Positions 11,707-23,691 of a stretch of 64,000 nt of DNA are shown here, piece after piece (position 1 is the first letter of the stretch; each line of letters opens with the position of its first letter). Source of the stretch: Dictyophora rubrovolvata. Taxonomy: Eukaryota; Basidiomycota; Agaricomycetes; Phallales; Phallaceae. A program made the translations under genes and the position numbers. The DNA is taken from NCBI GenBank assembly GCA_029959195.1, contig CP114118.1, positions 1,364,001 to 1,428,000 on the forward strand, given 5' to 3'. Below the pieces are notes generated by a model that was not told where the DNA came from, did not search any database, and was given only the letters and a program-made list of their open reading frames with translations.

Positions 11707-14067
11707 TCATTCCAAAGCCTCTTCGTGAACATTTTCCATTTCCAAACCATGCTCGGCAATCATGACGTTGTCTTCCGTAGTGAGCATCGCGTCACTTTGA
11801 CCTTCACCATCTGCAGCACCGGCGGCATTGTTACCGTTACCAGACGCACGACGCATACCACCTGGTCCACCTTGTGGTCCAGAACGAGGAGGATTTGCAC
11901 ATCGGTCTTTACCGTGAGCAATGCGAAGGTTGGTATAATCCGGTTTGTTCTTAATACCATCAATGGCTTTGATGGCATTGGATATATTGGTAAAGTTGAC
12001 AAAGGCACAATTCCTAAGTCAATGTGGTAAATGGATAAATTCCCATAAGAGCGTTGAATGAACTGCCTTACTTTTCCTTTAAAAAGTTGATCAGCTCAAT
12101 ATCACCAAACTCTCCGAAGTCGCGTCTCAACTTCTCCTCGGTAAAGGCATCAAAGTCCTCAATGTTACCGATGTAAACATTACGTGTCGCACCCGAATGT
12201 ACGGCAAGTGCAAGGGAGGGAGGAAGAGGTCCGGAATTTTTACCCCACCCAATTTTCAAACGACGGTTGTTCAACGTTAAACCCTGATAGGATGTGATTT
12301 GATAAAATGTGAATGCAGCCGTTGGGTCGACAAATGTAACAAACTAGAAAGAAGAGGGAAAATGTAGACTTGAGCTTCATACTTTTTTTCTTAATATAGT
12401 CGAGTCAACGTACGGCTATGTGCTTATCGGGCATGAATCTAATGCTATGAAGGACACCTCCTCTGATGGCATTACACAAGTCTTCGAGAGAGGTTTCAGG
12501 ATGAATGTTGCCCAAATACACGGTTCTATTAAGCGCCGTTCCCCCTGCCGCAGCCATACTGGCTAACATTGCCGCACCCGCAGGGGTTGCAGGCATGTCT
12601 GTATACGGGGAAAAGGCACTCTGGGCAAAATTTTGAAGTGAAGCTGCGGCCGATTGAGCAACGAGTGACTGGGCAGCCGCCACTTGAGCGGCTGCAGCAG
12701 CGGCTTGTTGGGACTTGGGCACGTACGCACAACGATCCTTGCCGTAGTTTACACGTTTACCGGCCCAAGCTGGTTCAGTTGGAAGGGTCGCAACCACCTT
12801 TCGAAAGAGAAAGTTAATATGCGTAAGAAAGAAAAAAGGTTTTTTTTTTTTCATGGAATTCGAACCTTGGTGGCAGTGGATATACTTAAAAAATGGACAA
12901 AACCTATGTTCTTGTCTCTTACAATCTTAACTTGGTCGATCAATCCAAACCGAGAAAGTTCGTCCCTCAAATGTTCCTCGGTCATATTTTCATCCAGACC
13001 ACCGAGATAAACGTTGCGAGAAGCATTACTTTGCGTGATGCTAAGCATAACTTGACTGGGTACTGGACTAGCTTTACCCCAGCCGATTTTGAGTTCCTGA
13101 CCGTGGAGTGATATTTTTTTAACAGTGGCGTCTGCATGAAAAGCGGCAGCGGTGGCACCGTCTAGAAAAGAAATAAAGACACAAGATTTTTCTGGCAGAA
13201 CGCGAACTGATTCGAGAGGACCGAATCGAACAAGGTTGAGGAGTTCGTCCACGGACGCATCTGAAGGGAGATTGCCGACATAGACCGTGCGACCAGTTTG
13301 ATTGTTGGCAGCTGCGGCAGCGGCAGCAGCAGCGACCGGAGAGTAAGCTCCTTGGGTAGTTGAGATGGAGAGACCAGTAGGACGTTGTTGCTAATAAAAG
13401 ACGTATTAAACTCTTGAAAATTCACAAAGAAAAGAAAAGGGCGAAAGTCGAGAGGGAAAGAAGAAAGGGAAAACGGACCTGGGGGGAATAAGGAAAACCA
13501 CCTAGGACGCCCATATTTGGGATCCCCATGACATTATTTAAACCATATCCGAAATTACCAAGACCGTATGCAGCACTGTTTCCGTTGGCGATGAAAGGGG
13601 ACGGAGGGGGATTGCCATTAGGAGTTTGCTGTTGAGTAAATGCGGAGGCGGGATTGGGGCTGATTTGAGCCGTGTTGGGACCGTTAGCTATAGAAACACT
13701 TGTGTTGATGGGGGTAGCATAAAGTTGCTGAGCCTGAACCTGGTGAGCAAGAATATTTTGATGGTTGAAGGAATTTGAACCGTAGCCATAGTTTTCGAAG
13801 GCATTGTTGGAACGCATGGAGGGATTGTTAGATAAGGAAGCAGCAGAGTTAGCACCACTGCTATTATCGGCTGACCAACGGGGTTTTTTGACCGACTCGG
13901 GACCAGCAACTTGGTCGATGGAACGCTGGATGTGAGACACAATAGAGCAGTTAGAGAAAAAGAGGGAGAGAGTGAGAGAGTGAGAGTGAGAGTACCTTCA
14001 TCATGTCGAGTTCGAAACCGTAGGGCTGGAATTGGGTAGTGAGGACCTGCTGCGAGGCGTCGTCCAT
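11707..14067 (-). CDS. MRN1: RNA-binding protein with four RRM domains (Nrd1/Mrn1 type)
   Basis: Six exons (14067-13996, 13925-13479, 13390-12866, 12797-12414, 12343-12072, 12013-11707) give 668 residues. The N-terminal ~200 residues are Asn/Gln/Gly-rich and disordered, followed by a poly-Ala run. Four RRMs follow, each with a recognisable RNP2: RTVYVGNL (about 206), RNVYLGGL (about 297), RTVYLGNI (about 434) and RNVYIGNI (about 527). Matching RNP1-like strands such as IGFVHF and CAFVNF are present. Two Ala-rich linkers separate RRM2 and RRM3. Four RRMs with an N-rich head match fission-yeast Nrd1 and budding-yeast Mrn1, which bind mRNAs and act in differentiation and stress. Orthology is inferred from architecture. 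The short first exon (24 codons) was chosen because it splices in frame. Confidence 0.85.
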
Positions 14068-14243
14068 TCGGAGAGAGACAGGGGATGAGGAGATTTACGA
14101 CGAAAGGAAAAGTAGAGATATATTCCGAAAAGAAAAACGAAATATATAAATGGGAGAGGAAGAGGACAAGAGAAGAAAGCAGGTCAAAGACCGGACCAAG
14201 ACACAAAGGAAGACAGAGACAGAGTGTCAGATAGAGAGAGAGA

Positions 14244-14275
<32 letters not shown>

Positions 14276-14774
14276 GAAAAACAAAGTTAGAAAAAGAAAG
14301 AAGAAGAAGAAGAAAAAGAGAAAAAGAGAGAAAAGGATGGATGGGAGGATGAGTCTGTTTGGCCGACTCTAGCAAAGGAGTGTGGGGGGGCTGTGGTGGG
14401 CGAAAAAAAAAAAACAGACACGCACGAAATGCAGATATAGAGTAGTAGTAGCAGTAGAGAAGTATTCTTGAAGGAAAACGAATACGAAAAGGGGGAGAAT
14501 AAAGAGAAGGAGGGGGAAAAGGGAAACAAAAAAAGAGGAAGAAGAGGAAGAAGGCGGGCGGGGGCGGGCAGACGAGGATTGGAATGAATAATCAGTTACC
14601 AGTTACCAGTTACCAGTTACTAGTTGTTACTAGTACTCTACTACTAGCTGGTGCTGACGGGGGGCGTGTGCACGGACCAATCACCGTGTATCTAGGACTA
14701 TCCCGGATGTATCCCACGGATATTATTGTGACAACGTGACTGTATATTCGATTATTTATCTAATGCACACTAGA
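14068..14774. repeat. Low-complexity purine-rich region with short tandem repeats
   Basis: Upstream of the four-RRM gene. The plus strand is a long run of GA/GAA/GGA and GT repeats (about 14100-14570), including (GA)n and (GT)n microsatellites near 14240-14275. It ends in about four copies of the 8-mer AGTTACCA at roughly 14594-14622. It probably includes the promoter and 5' UTR of the minus-strand gene. No coding sequence is supported; the Ser/Leu/Phe-rich minus frames are composition artefacts. Confidence 0.6.
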
Positions 14775-15067
14775 CTAGCAGGTACATCCCCCCTGGCAGG
14801 TGCATCCACTCCCGCTCCCCTTGCAGGTGCACTACAAATACAAGCACCGTCAGTGACTACTCGAGATCTCGCAATGCCACTTCCTTACGTTTTGACTGTG
14901 GCTGGCATTTTCGCATCCTTTGCAAGTGCACGCCCCTTTTTGGCAGTTGCAGGGTTTCCCGGCAGCCGCACATCTGTCGAGCAGTGTGTATGTGTATGTG
15001 GTTACCACAGCCAAGCATTGCAAAACACTCACTTGCAGTTTGGATTGTTGTTGCAAGTACAGGTCAT
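14775..15067 (-). CDS. Metallothionein, 58 residues, 15 cysteines, three exons
   Basis: Three small exons on the minus strand (15067-15033, 14973-14889, 14831-14775) with 57- and 59-nt GT-AG introns give exactly 59 codons. Cysteines lie at residues 3, 5, 11, 13, 20, 22, 27, 29, 32, 41, 43, 50, 52, 56 and 58, nearly all in Cys-X-Cys pairs (CTC, CKC, CNC, CTC, CTC, CTC, CTC), with no aromatic residues. Two Cys-rich halves are separated by a short Ser/His/Asn linker (residues 33-40), which fits two metal-thiolate clusters. Length and pattern match basidiomycete metallothioneins that bind copper, zinc or cadmium in the cytosol. The gene is invisible to simple ORF finding because no exon exceeds 85 nt. 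Splice phases and the perfect continuation of the CXC pattern across both junctions are the main evidence. Confidence 0.88.
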
Positions 15068-15123
15068 GATGGTGATAGTCTGTGATAAGCTCCTGTTTCG
15101 TGTCATGTAGTATATGTCATTCC

Positions 15124-15132
15124 TTTATATAC
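15124..15132 (-). promoter_or_regulatory. TATA box of the metallothionein gene
   Basis: GTATATAAA on the minus strand, 57 bp upstream of the metallothionein start codon. Position and sequence fit a strong inducible fungal core promoter. Confidence 0.5.
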
Positions 15133-15590
15133 GAGCACAGTCCTGACGTCATCAAAACGTCCTCCCTCGTAAACCTTTCTTCAGTATACTTCAAGCTTCA
15201 GTTTCAGTCCCCGTCGATATCCAATACAGTCAGCGGCTTATGGAGCCGGCACAAAAGCATAAATAACGAGTCCACCGCTACACCTTCCAGTGGGTGTTTA
15301 GCCGATGACGCTGCAAAAAACAGCCCTTGCTAGCGTATTGTTTACAGCAAATCGGTCAAGGCTATCATCAGCTGTTACCGTATTTTACAGTACAGGATTA
15401 TATACAGATTGGTGCAGGGACTGAAGCCTATCAAAACATGACTTTTGTTACCTAATAACTTATCATAATATGGCATGCACGCTCCTTCTCTCGCTAATCT
15501 TCTGATAATACAAGTCTCGAGGCCTCGGGCTATATATAATAGGCAGTGCGTTATCTCTGCCAGTGCTCTCACAACGCACATACCACCATA
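15133..15590. other. Divergent intergenic region
   Basis: Shared upstream region of the metallothionein (-) and the DUF3445 gene (+). A TATATATAA-like run near 15530-15540 lies about 55 bp upstream of the plus-strand start. No other gene is seen. Confidence 0.4.
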
Positions 15591-17318
15591 ATGATACTCA
15601 TCATTTTGTTTTCGGTCTGCATTTTATTCCCAGCCTTATACTTTTTAAATATATCGTTCCCCCCCCTGTTCTCCAAGTATTTCAACACCCGTAAACCTAA
15701 TCTCGCGGCCTCCAGCTCTGATCCCAAGGAAAAGCCTTCCACCCCCCTTCCAGATCCTGACCCATTATTCGAGTTCGACATAACCACTGCAACCACGAGG
15801 AACCATGTCTATGTCAATAAACCACTACGATATCCTTACTATCAGGTTAGCACCTCAATATTGCAGATCACCGATTCAGCCCTCCTCGCTTACCGAATAC
15901 CGTTCCTTTTTGATGGGTGATACATATCTACATATTCATCATATAGACAATGGCCCATCAGTCTATGCATATCAATGATTGGATAGAAATCGACAAGGAT
16001 TATATTTGGTATCTTAAAGAAAAGGCTCGCATTATCCAGGAACAAGGTATATCTACACCCAAACTTTTGATGCCAATAACTTTATGAGTCCTTTAATCCT
16101 ATCGAGGTAAAAATGTCGTCGACTCATTCCCCGAAAATGATGACGCATGTAATGAACTTTTACAAATTCTCGTCGACTGGTTACCCAAACGTTATCCAAC
16201 CTTGTTCAAACGTCTTGATAACGGGATATTCAATGAAATTTTTCAAGAGGCTATTATAGATATAGAGAAGAAAAGCGGCGTGGATGCTCTTATTACGGTC
16301 AGCAGGTCAGTCATAGTTACGTGGAACGCGACGCTTCGCTTTTTATCTTCTACACGGGCAGATTAGTACAAGACGATTTTCTCATGGCCAGAGAAAGATC
16401 AGATGGTCATGTATATTTTGTCGGGGGCTTGGTTGCTTTTCCGGGTGCGCGGTTTTTTTTTTTTAGTGTGCAAATGTTGTGAAGTTTTATGCTTCATTGT
16501 TAGGTTTCTATCTTCTCTCGGAAAAGATCGGTAAATCTCTCAAGGAGGCCCACGAACAAGTTCCTTATTTCAATGATAAGCTCCTTCTCAGCGTCGAACG
16601 TACTCTGAAACGATTCAAACCGAACGAGCCATTCGAACGAACTAGTTGGGAAATAGTCGACGATCGAAACCTTTTCTTCCGTCAGTGTTGCGTTGGTCTG
16701 GCTATGCTATGCTAGTATCGCTAATTGGTGGTATAGATAACATAGCCTCAAACTCTGCTATATCGGAAAAAATTCATCCTAAAGACTTGTTTTTCAGAGT
16801 CGATCATCAGACATTCCGGAAACTACCCCGCTCAAAGGGAATTATATTTGGAGTGTAAGAGCATTCCAACTCCTTCCCGGACAGCTAGTACTAATTCCTC
16901 TGCAGAAGACCTATCATGAAAAGACTGGAAGATTTCAAAGACAGTCCTCTTGTTCCCGAGTTACTCGTAAAAATCCATCAGGATTCAGATGAGAGACTTA
17001 TGAAGGTAAATTGACAGAAATACGAGATTATCACACCTTTTTCACTCACCGAAAAATCAGTATAAACTTGCCCCTGCATACGAAGATAAGGCAATCCCAT
17101 ATCTCAAGTCCTTGACACAGTATCAGATTCAAACGGGACTCATCAAGTATGTGTTACTTCAAATAATTATGACTTGGTAGTAACCCAAACTTGCACAAAT
17201 CAGAGGGGATGAATTCATCGCCAATTTCCGTACGCTCGTGGTTGAAGGGAATAGCATCCCAAATGCTCAAACCACTTTAAGCGTGCCTACAGAATCAGAG
17301 TTACTTCAAGATTCGTAG
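15591..17318 (+). CDS. Heme-dependent oxidative N-demethylase-like protein (DUF3445/HODM alpha family)
   Basis: Nine exons (15591-15845, 15947-16046, 16107-16305, 16362-16444, 16504-16680, 16737-16854, 16906-17005, 17061-17146, 17204-17318) give 410 residues. The first ~23 residues are a hydrophobic anchor or signal segment. The rest matches the fungal DUF3445 family: a Trp/Asp segment near HINDWIEID, a central segment ending in VGGLVAFPG, the WEIVDDRNLFFH region, and VDHQTFRKLPRSKGIIFGVR near the C-terminus, where the bacterial relative has its heme-proximal residues. In bacteria the family alpha subunit oxidatively removes methyl groups from secondary amines. The fungal substrate is unknown. 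The next gene starts only 165 bp downstream on the same strand. Confidence 0.8.
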
Positions 17319-17483
17319 AATAATAACTACATATGTATTTAGGCTTCTATAGTCAACGCTTTCAAGTTCAAAACATGCCGATACGAAATACTTAACTTGA
17401 ATAAATTCAGAAGTTCCCACGAATCACGCTCTACTTCCACAATCCTTGCTACAGCTCAAGTCTATCAGCTTAATGTAGACAAA

Positions 17484-20400
17484 ATGAATTCGTATCCTCA
17501 GGAATTTCTTACTCAATTGCGACCCTTAATGTTTGTAGCAGGCTTGGAAAGATTTGTCGCTCCTGCCGGATCGGAAGAAACTTCAGAAGATGACCGCATT
17601 CTGAGCAAGCAACTGCTACTCAGCGACCCATTTATTTCACTTGCTAAACGTCTAAAAGACACGCTGGCGGAGAGATGTGTTAAAAAAGGAACCATTTGGA
17701 TGACTGACGACGACCGCGCTCAGCCCAGTTTTCGCGTTGTGTTTGTTGACAAGGCTCGTGCCTCTTCCGCCCATCGTTTTGACTATCGCTCTCTTATGAT
17801 TCGTTACACAGGACGTGAGGTTTCCACCACAGAAAACAGCAACTCAAGAGCATTCACCATTGTCACCTCTCACGCCAACCTCACCTCTATATCCCGACGG
17901 CCTAATCGCTCCCATTTGGATCAGAAAACATAGTGAACTTCTACCATCCGTTTTTGTCCTTTTTCTTAGGCTTTTCGAACATCCGCAGTCTCAAAGTGCT
18001 CCGTTATCTCCTTTACACAATCAGTCGTTTTCTGAGAAGGTATTATATGAAGCACCTGAAAGTCATCGGTACCTAATTTGCTTTTTTTTTACTTGTAACA
18101 GGAGATGGAAACACGCAAGACAGAAGAAAGAAAATGGGATATTGAGCTGTCCACTGAAATTGCCTCCAGAAAGAGGGTTTGTGCAGATAGAGGCGTGAAG
18201 CTTACCGTAGTTCTATTAACAAGTAGAAAAATGCTGGGTATGAGGCTCTCCTCCATGATATACATTCTATGGATTGTTGGACGCAATAACTAATAGATGA
18301 TCCCAACCTCGACCCCCGCCTCACCTTCATCCGAAGACAGTCTTCTTTAGATTCCCGAGCCGCGCTTTTCGTTCTTAGTCCTATCAACCCCGCAGAACTG
18401 CAAGAATTTGTGAGGAGGTAACGCGCCAAGTTTTTGTTTTACGAGTCAATTATTCGTGGTTTTGATATTTGATTTAGTCTACAGTCAGCATTATATGAGC
18501 CATCTTTGGAGCATTATTCAAATCACTCAAAAAAGGCGAGACGAAAACGAAACCGCTATACTGGTGCTTATGGAACGCTCCCAGCCAGTCGACTTAGTTC
18601 AAGTACATGATCATCAACTTATTCCTTCTTCTCAAAAGTGAAAGATGATGATTCACAGACACTCCCCGGAGTGGATCGCAAGCCCTTAGGTCCCAGGGTT
18701 GGATTATTCGCTACGAATATAAAATGGGATGCTTCGCAGAATTTCGTGGTGAAGAAGAAATTGCTCGAAAGTATGTTGATCTTTTGTCTCTGGTATCCCT
18801 ACCTGTGTGATTCTAAAACTACACAGACATTATCAAAACGCTTGGGAAGGACTCCTAGAGATGTTTGGGTCGGCATCTCTCCTTGCCCCACGTACCAAGC
18901 GGTGGGCAGAAGCCAAAGTATTGATAGATTGCATCAGCTTCAAAGTAAACTCACGTATTTACGATCGTGTTTACGAGATTCGATCTTGCATTTTTAGATT
19001 ATCAAGTTTTATTTGTATAGAGGCGAACATACCCGCGCTATGGCACACTTCAAGGCACATCTTACAAGATTTATCGACTTTAGCACTGGATGGGAGATTG
19101 GACCAGATACGTGGGAGTTCTGGGGTTCGATCTCTCGATGGTATTTCTCATTTAATCTTTTTTCCTCTTATCCTGTCGTCACACCGTTCTTTATGTCGAT
19201 GATAGGTACAGGCTAATCGCCGAGTTACTAGAAATGGGGCTCACCACTTCATTGGTATTGCCGGATTACTCCCCTCCTCCAGAGATAGCCCTCTCGCCAC
19301 CGTCGTCTTCTCAGGAATTTCCATTCGAACCTCATCAGATCGGAATAAACGCAAATTCCATTTTGCAGCACCCGGGTTATTACTATTATGCTGCCGCCAT
19401 GTGTACGCAACGTCGCTTGGAACAATTTACTCTTGCAAGCCAAGCTAAAAGGGATTCTCAATCGAGCTGGGCCAATGAGAAAAAAGTGGACCATCGTATA
19501 ATCATGCTAGAGGTTTGCCTTAAAATCCATAACCCCCACGATTGTTTACCAATTAGTCCTCTGCAGTTATATACGAAGTCGTATGAAATGTTCAAAAAAT
19601 ATGCTCGCGACCAGTCGCAGGGCCGATTTACTTTTCATATCGCCTTCCGAATGGCTATTCTCTATCATGATAGCGGAAAGTATGACATGGCTATCAAATT
19701 TTTGGAAAGAATTGCGAAATCCTATCGACGGGAACAATGGAACTCTATGTTGAGCTCAATTTTGAAAGTATGGCACGCTTGTGCTCGTGAAACGGGAGAT
19801 ATAGCCACGATAATCTCATTGGTGATCGAGATGGCATGCCATGGTCCGTTTTGTTTTATTGATTGATTCAATCTTTTCTCTTTTAATCACTATTGATACC
19901 ACTGTCAGCCGCACGGCCAAACATCGAGGTTCACAAACAACTAGAAGAAACTATCAAGGTTTATTTGACATTATCTCGTAACATATGGAAGTAAACGTTT
20001 TTGTAGGCCGCCCCTTCACCTATGCCGGCTCTGAAACTCGATCTTTCTGAAGCTCCCACACTGTGTAAGCCCTACTTGTCCTGTCCTTATGTCTGCATTT
20101 ATAGAAGATTCCTTAGTTCCAACTACATTATCTTTTTATCAGCATATAGTTGATATCTCTCAGCCGTCGAATTTTCAAATACATATTCAATTTGGAGACC
20201 GGGTACCCGCAGTTCTACGTGCACTCTCATCACTCAAAGTCGAATTTTCTGGTCAAATGTCTTGGATAATCAGTCATCGACCTTCTTCAGAAAATGAAAT
20301 ATCCGCTAAATTACGCACGAAAAACTTAGGCCTGATTCATATGCAACGTCAAGGTGAACTGCATGCCGACTTGAACTTTATAAAAGACGGGACCTTGGTC

Positions 20401-22170
20401 TTGTCAGGAGAGGTGGTTTCTGACACTGCCATCAATCTACGGGTTCGTCTTTTTTTCGTTCGAATAACATCATTGACTCCCCATGATAAACCAGGTCTCA
20501 CGTATAACTTATACCATTAAATTGCCGTGGGAGCTCGATCTGGTTTTTGGGCCAATATCTCAGCCTGTAACTGACTCCCTCTGGTTAACTTCTCTTCTTC
20601 CGCCCGTCTTCACTCCACTGCGTAGGGATGCTTCCTATCTAACGTAATCGCCGAGCAGTCCTATATTTTTTCGGTACTATGCTGACTTGATCAATGCAGG
20701 GTTCGACGTAAGGCATGTCAAGTAGAGCTAATAATCTCACACATTTCTCCTGCCTATCTGGACGAACGCTATCCCATTACTTTGACTGTGGTCAACGTGG
20801 ATGAATATGACATAAATGTTACCCTCGATATACTTCTACAGCCATCGCCTGATGAATCTGGTCAGCCTATCTTCCCATTCACGATGAATTTTATTCCTGA
20901 GCTCTAAAAACAGTTAATAAGGTGTATATTCAAGATGTTAGCTCCTCAGCCTTGATCAAAGGGTTTTGCTTTGGTAGTTTGCGACCTGCGGAATCGGTAC
21001 AAAAGATACTACATCTATGGAGTACGGGATTACCTGGAGAACGTACTTTAGATATATCAGTCCAGGCTTCCCCCGTTGATGTTATAAATGAAGGACTTTC
21101 AACGACCCGCGTCAATGAGATGCTTCGAACGGTTACTATACCTACAGTTGCACCCTTCAGCATCTCAACTATTACTTCGTATCGGCAGAAAAGTGGGACT
21201 CCACCACTTCCATCTGATTTATCCACGTATAAATCTACAGAAGAGCTGGCATGTACTGCATTGGTCAAGACGATTATAGCCAATCCAGGTCCAAATCGCC
21301 TAGTCATTCTCGGAATCGATCATTCCATAGTAGTAAGGTTTTGTCGTGTTTTTTATTTCTGAAAATAATCAAAACTATTGGTGGCAGGAAAACTGTTCGG
21401 GCCTCAAAGCACAATTGGCAAGCTCTTCTCTAAATCTGGATGAAAACCCTTTCCCTTTAGGTATGTTGGGGAATGACGATACGTCTATCCGACGCTGATG
21501 TCAGGAATAGAATTTTGTGTCGATGATTCATACGCGGTGTATTCACATTTCAAAATTTATAACGATGATAATAACGATGGGCCACCTACGTCCGGTAATT
21601 ATCGTGTGCGTTGGTCAAGGTGAGTCAATGTCGTTTGCAACACATCACGACCTCACACATGCGTGCAGAATTCCTTCACAAAGCAATCTAACAACCACCA
21701 ATGTTCCTATACCACCATTTACAGCACAGCCCGATTCTGTGTATGCCGTTTTGGAGCTGCCAGCGATTGGAGTACTCCATGTTCCCTTTGTAGCAGTTTT
21801 AAGGATTCACAATCGTCACCCCTGGAAAACGTTGGATGCGCATTTCCAGCTCGAGCCATCGGATCACTTCGTGGTTTCGGGGCTACGCAGTGGTACATTG
21901 CCTTTGCTTGTTGGTGGAAGCGAAGAACGTATTCCATTCAATATGATTCCTATCTCGTGCGGAGTCGTTCGCCTACCGACTTTCAAGATCACGCACCGCA
22001 AGAAAGAGACATCCACACAAGTGAAGGAGGGAGAGGAAATAGAAAAACGATATCCAGTCATTGATGACCGTCTTGAAGAGAGAAATGAAAGGACTGAAGA
22101 AGTCCATCTCGACCAAACAATAGGGAAGAATGACGCTGAAGGAATCTATATGTCGATATTTCCAGCATAA
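17484..22170 (+). CDS. TRAPPC11: TRAPPC11, trafficking protein particle complex subunit (foie gras/gryzun)
   Basis: Eighteen exons give 1231 residues in one frame. After the start MNSYPQEF an N-terminal region leads to LYPDGLIAPIWIRK and a foie-gras (TPR-like alpha-solenoid) region. That region contains TKRWAEAKVLIDC, an AMAHFKAHL helix pair, the aromatic PGYYYYAAA repeat matching the PGFYYQQAA block of human TRAPPC11, and further helical repeats to about residue 660. The C-terminal half is beta-rich. It ends with the gryzun signature LEPSDHFVVSGLR (about residue 1126), which aligns with VEPSDAFMFSGLK in the human protein. Role: part of TRAPP III in ER-to-Golgi transport and autophagy. The human protein is 1133 residues. 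The end of exon 1 (placed at 17738) is the least certain splice site. Confidence 0.88.
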
Positions 22171-22585
22171 TGTCCGCCCAGCGCTATGCAGGTAATATAT
22201 ATGTCTATCGTTTTATTTTCGCTCAGAGGACGAAATGATGAATGCAAAAGATATATTGCGATGAAACACTGGTGAAACTAATAATGTTATGTAACGAAGA
22301 TGGGCCTGCCTTTGAATTTCACAGCAAGCTCTGAAAAAAAAAAAAGGAGGAAGCATGGTCATGATCTCTGAAACTAGTTCAGTAGACTAAAAGGTGACGG
22401 CAAATTTGAGGAGATAACTGCTTCAAAATAAGGGGCCATCTTCGTCGATGACAACATAATCTAGAAAAAGGTGAGGAAGGGAGCACATTTACACAAAGAT
22501 AAAACCTAATCTAACCCGGGATTGTTTCGCCAGATTTCTTAGCTACAGATTGGTCATTGAGTTAATTAACATTGACGGTGGATTG
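22171..22585. other. Convergent spacer
   Basis: AT-rich spacer between the TRAPPC11 3' end (+) and the small minus-strand gene. It holds only 3' UTR-like sequence. Confidence 0.5.
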
Positions 22586-22991
22586 TCATAACCGATGGAA
22601 CATACGGGGTGGAAGCATCTGAAGACGGAATTTCATGAAAGCTACGTTGGTTTGCATTCGTTTGACAGCCTGGGAACCCTGTTCGTGTTCAAGACTATCG
22701 TATAGTCGAAGTCCTCTTGTGTAGTCGAGACGTGCCAGATCACATTCGTCCATGAGTTCATAGGCTAGCCCTCGTACGCTGAACGCAAAGGGAGCCCAAA
22801 GCTTCGGTGAAGAGGAATCGCAGATCCAGGCAGACAACTGAGCAATCACTTCAGTAGGCTTGTTCCGCAACGATTGTGATAGAGTCTGAAACAGGATGAG
22901 GTGGGGGTTACCAGTTGAATCCGCGTCGACGGTCCTGAGTCAAAGTTGAATATCAGATACTATTGTCGCTAAAGGGGACCGGCACTCACAT
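22586..22991 (-). CDS. Small unknown protein; start codon split by an intron
   Basis: Two exons give 116 residues: only the bases AT at 22991-22990, then a 55-nt GT-AG intron (22989-22935), then 22934-22586. The first ATG in the presumed transcript is this AT|G. Unspliced, the same ATG would be followed directly by TGA. The protein (starting MTVDADSTG) is helical, with a TPR-like pattern in its middle (FSVRGLAYELMDECDLARLDY). No known family is recognised. A TATATAAA box lies at 23134-23141 (-), about 145 bp upstream, and there is no other ATG in between, which supports this start. Confidence 0.55.
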
Positions 22992-23133
22992 GGGTTGAAG
23001 AATTTTAGAGATGAGGCGAGAAATGACTAAAAAAAAATGCAATGTACAGTAAAGACAAAAAAGCCCGGCTCTCTCTGTGCTCTTTAGTATTGAGGGTGTT
23101 TTGATGTGAGGTAGATGCACCCGACTTGCGTCG

Positions 23134-23144
23134 TTTATATAAAA
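23134..23144 (-). promoter_or_regulatory. TATA box for the small minus-strand gene
   Basis: TTTATATAAA on the minus strand about 145 bp upstream of the split start codon, within an otherwise non-coding stretch (22992-23690). Confidence 0.4.
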
Positions 23145-23691
23145 GCGTGAACGAATTGAAAACGTTCTAGAAAGCTACAGCTAGGGATCATGTTCTTGGA
23201 GGCTGGCGATCTTCCAAGGTGAGGCAACAGTGGGTCCAAAAAGCACACGTATATTTGGCGTTGAGAACACGTGTAAACCAGCGGCATAAAGAGAAATTAT
23301 TCTCAGCTTCTCACATACTGAATGTAATAGGTGTATATGCATGTGTAATTCAGTCCGTATTAAAAGATCTTTACAAACGAAAACGTGATCTACACAGTAT
23401 CTTTTCGAATATGTACACGAATCGAACGTGAAGAGAAAAAGTCGTGGAAATCACTACATTAAGCGCAAGGCAAAAGAAATAATATCGCGAGGTATCAAGT
23501 CCGAGAGCTCAAGGTTGAGCGACTGCTGCGTTCGTGGGCACCTAAACAATAAGTGTAGTTTTGAGCATCTCTTCGTGTTGGCTGCACATTTGGGCCTACG
23601 TACCATCTGGTATGCCACACCGCAGAATTGCATGAGCCTTTTTTACGCCAGTTAATCTTTGGGCTCTCGGTGGAGAACTAGTAAAACACAC

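Noticed and set aside
13688-14529. Leu/Ser/Phe/Thr-His-rich minus frames
   Set aside because: They are translations of (GA)n and (GT)n microsatellites and overlap the first exons of the four-RRM gene in another frame.
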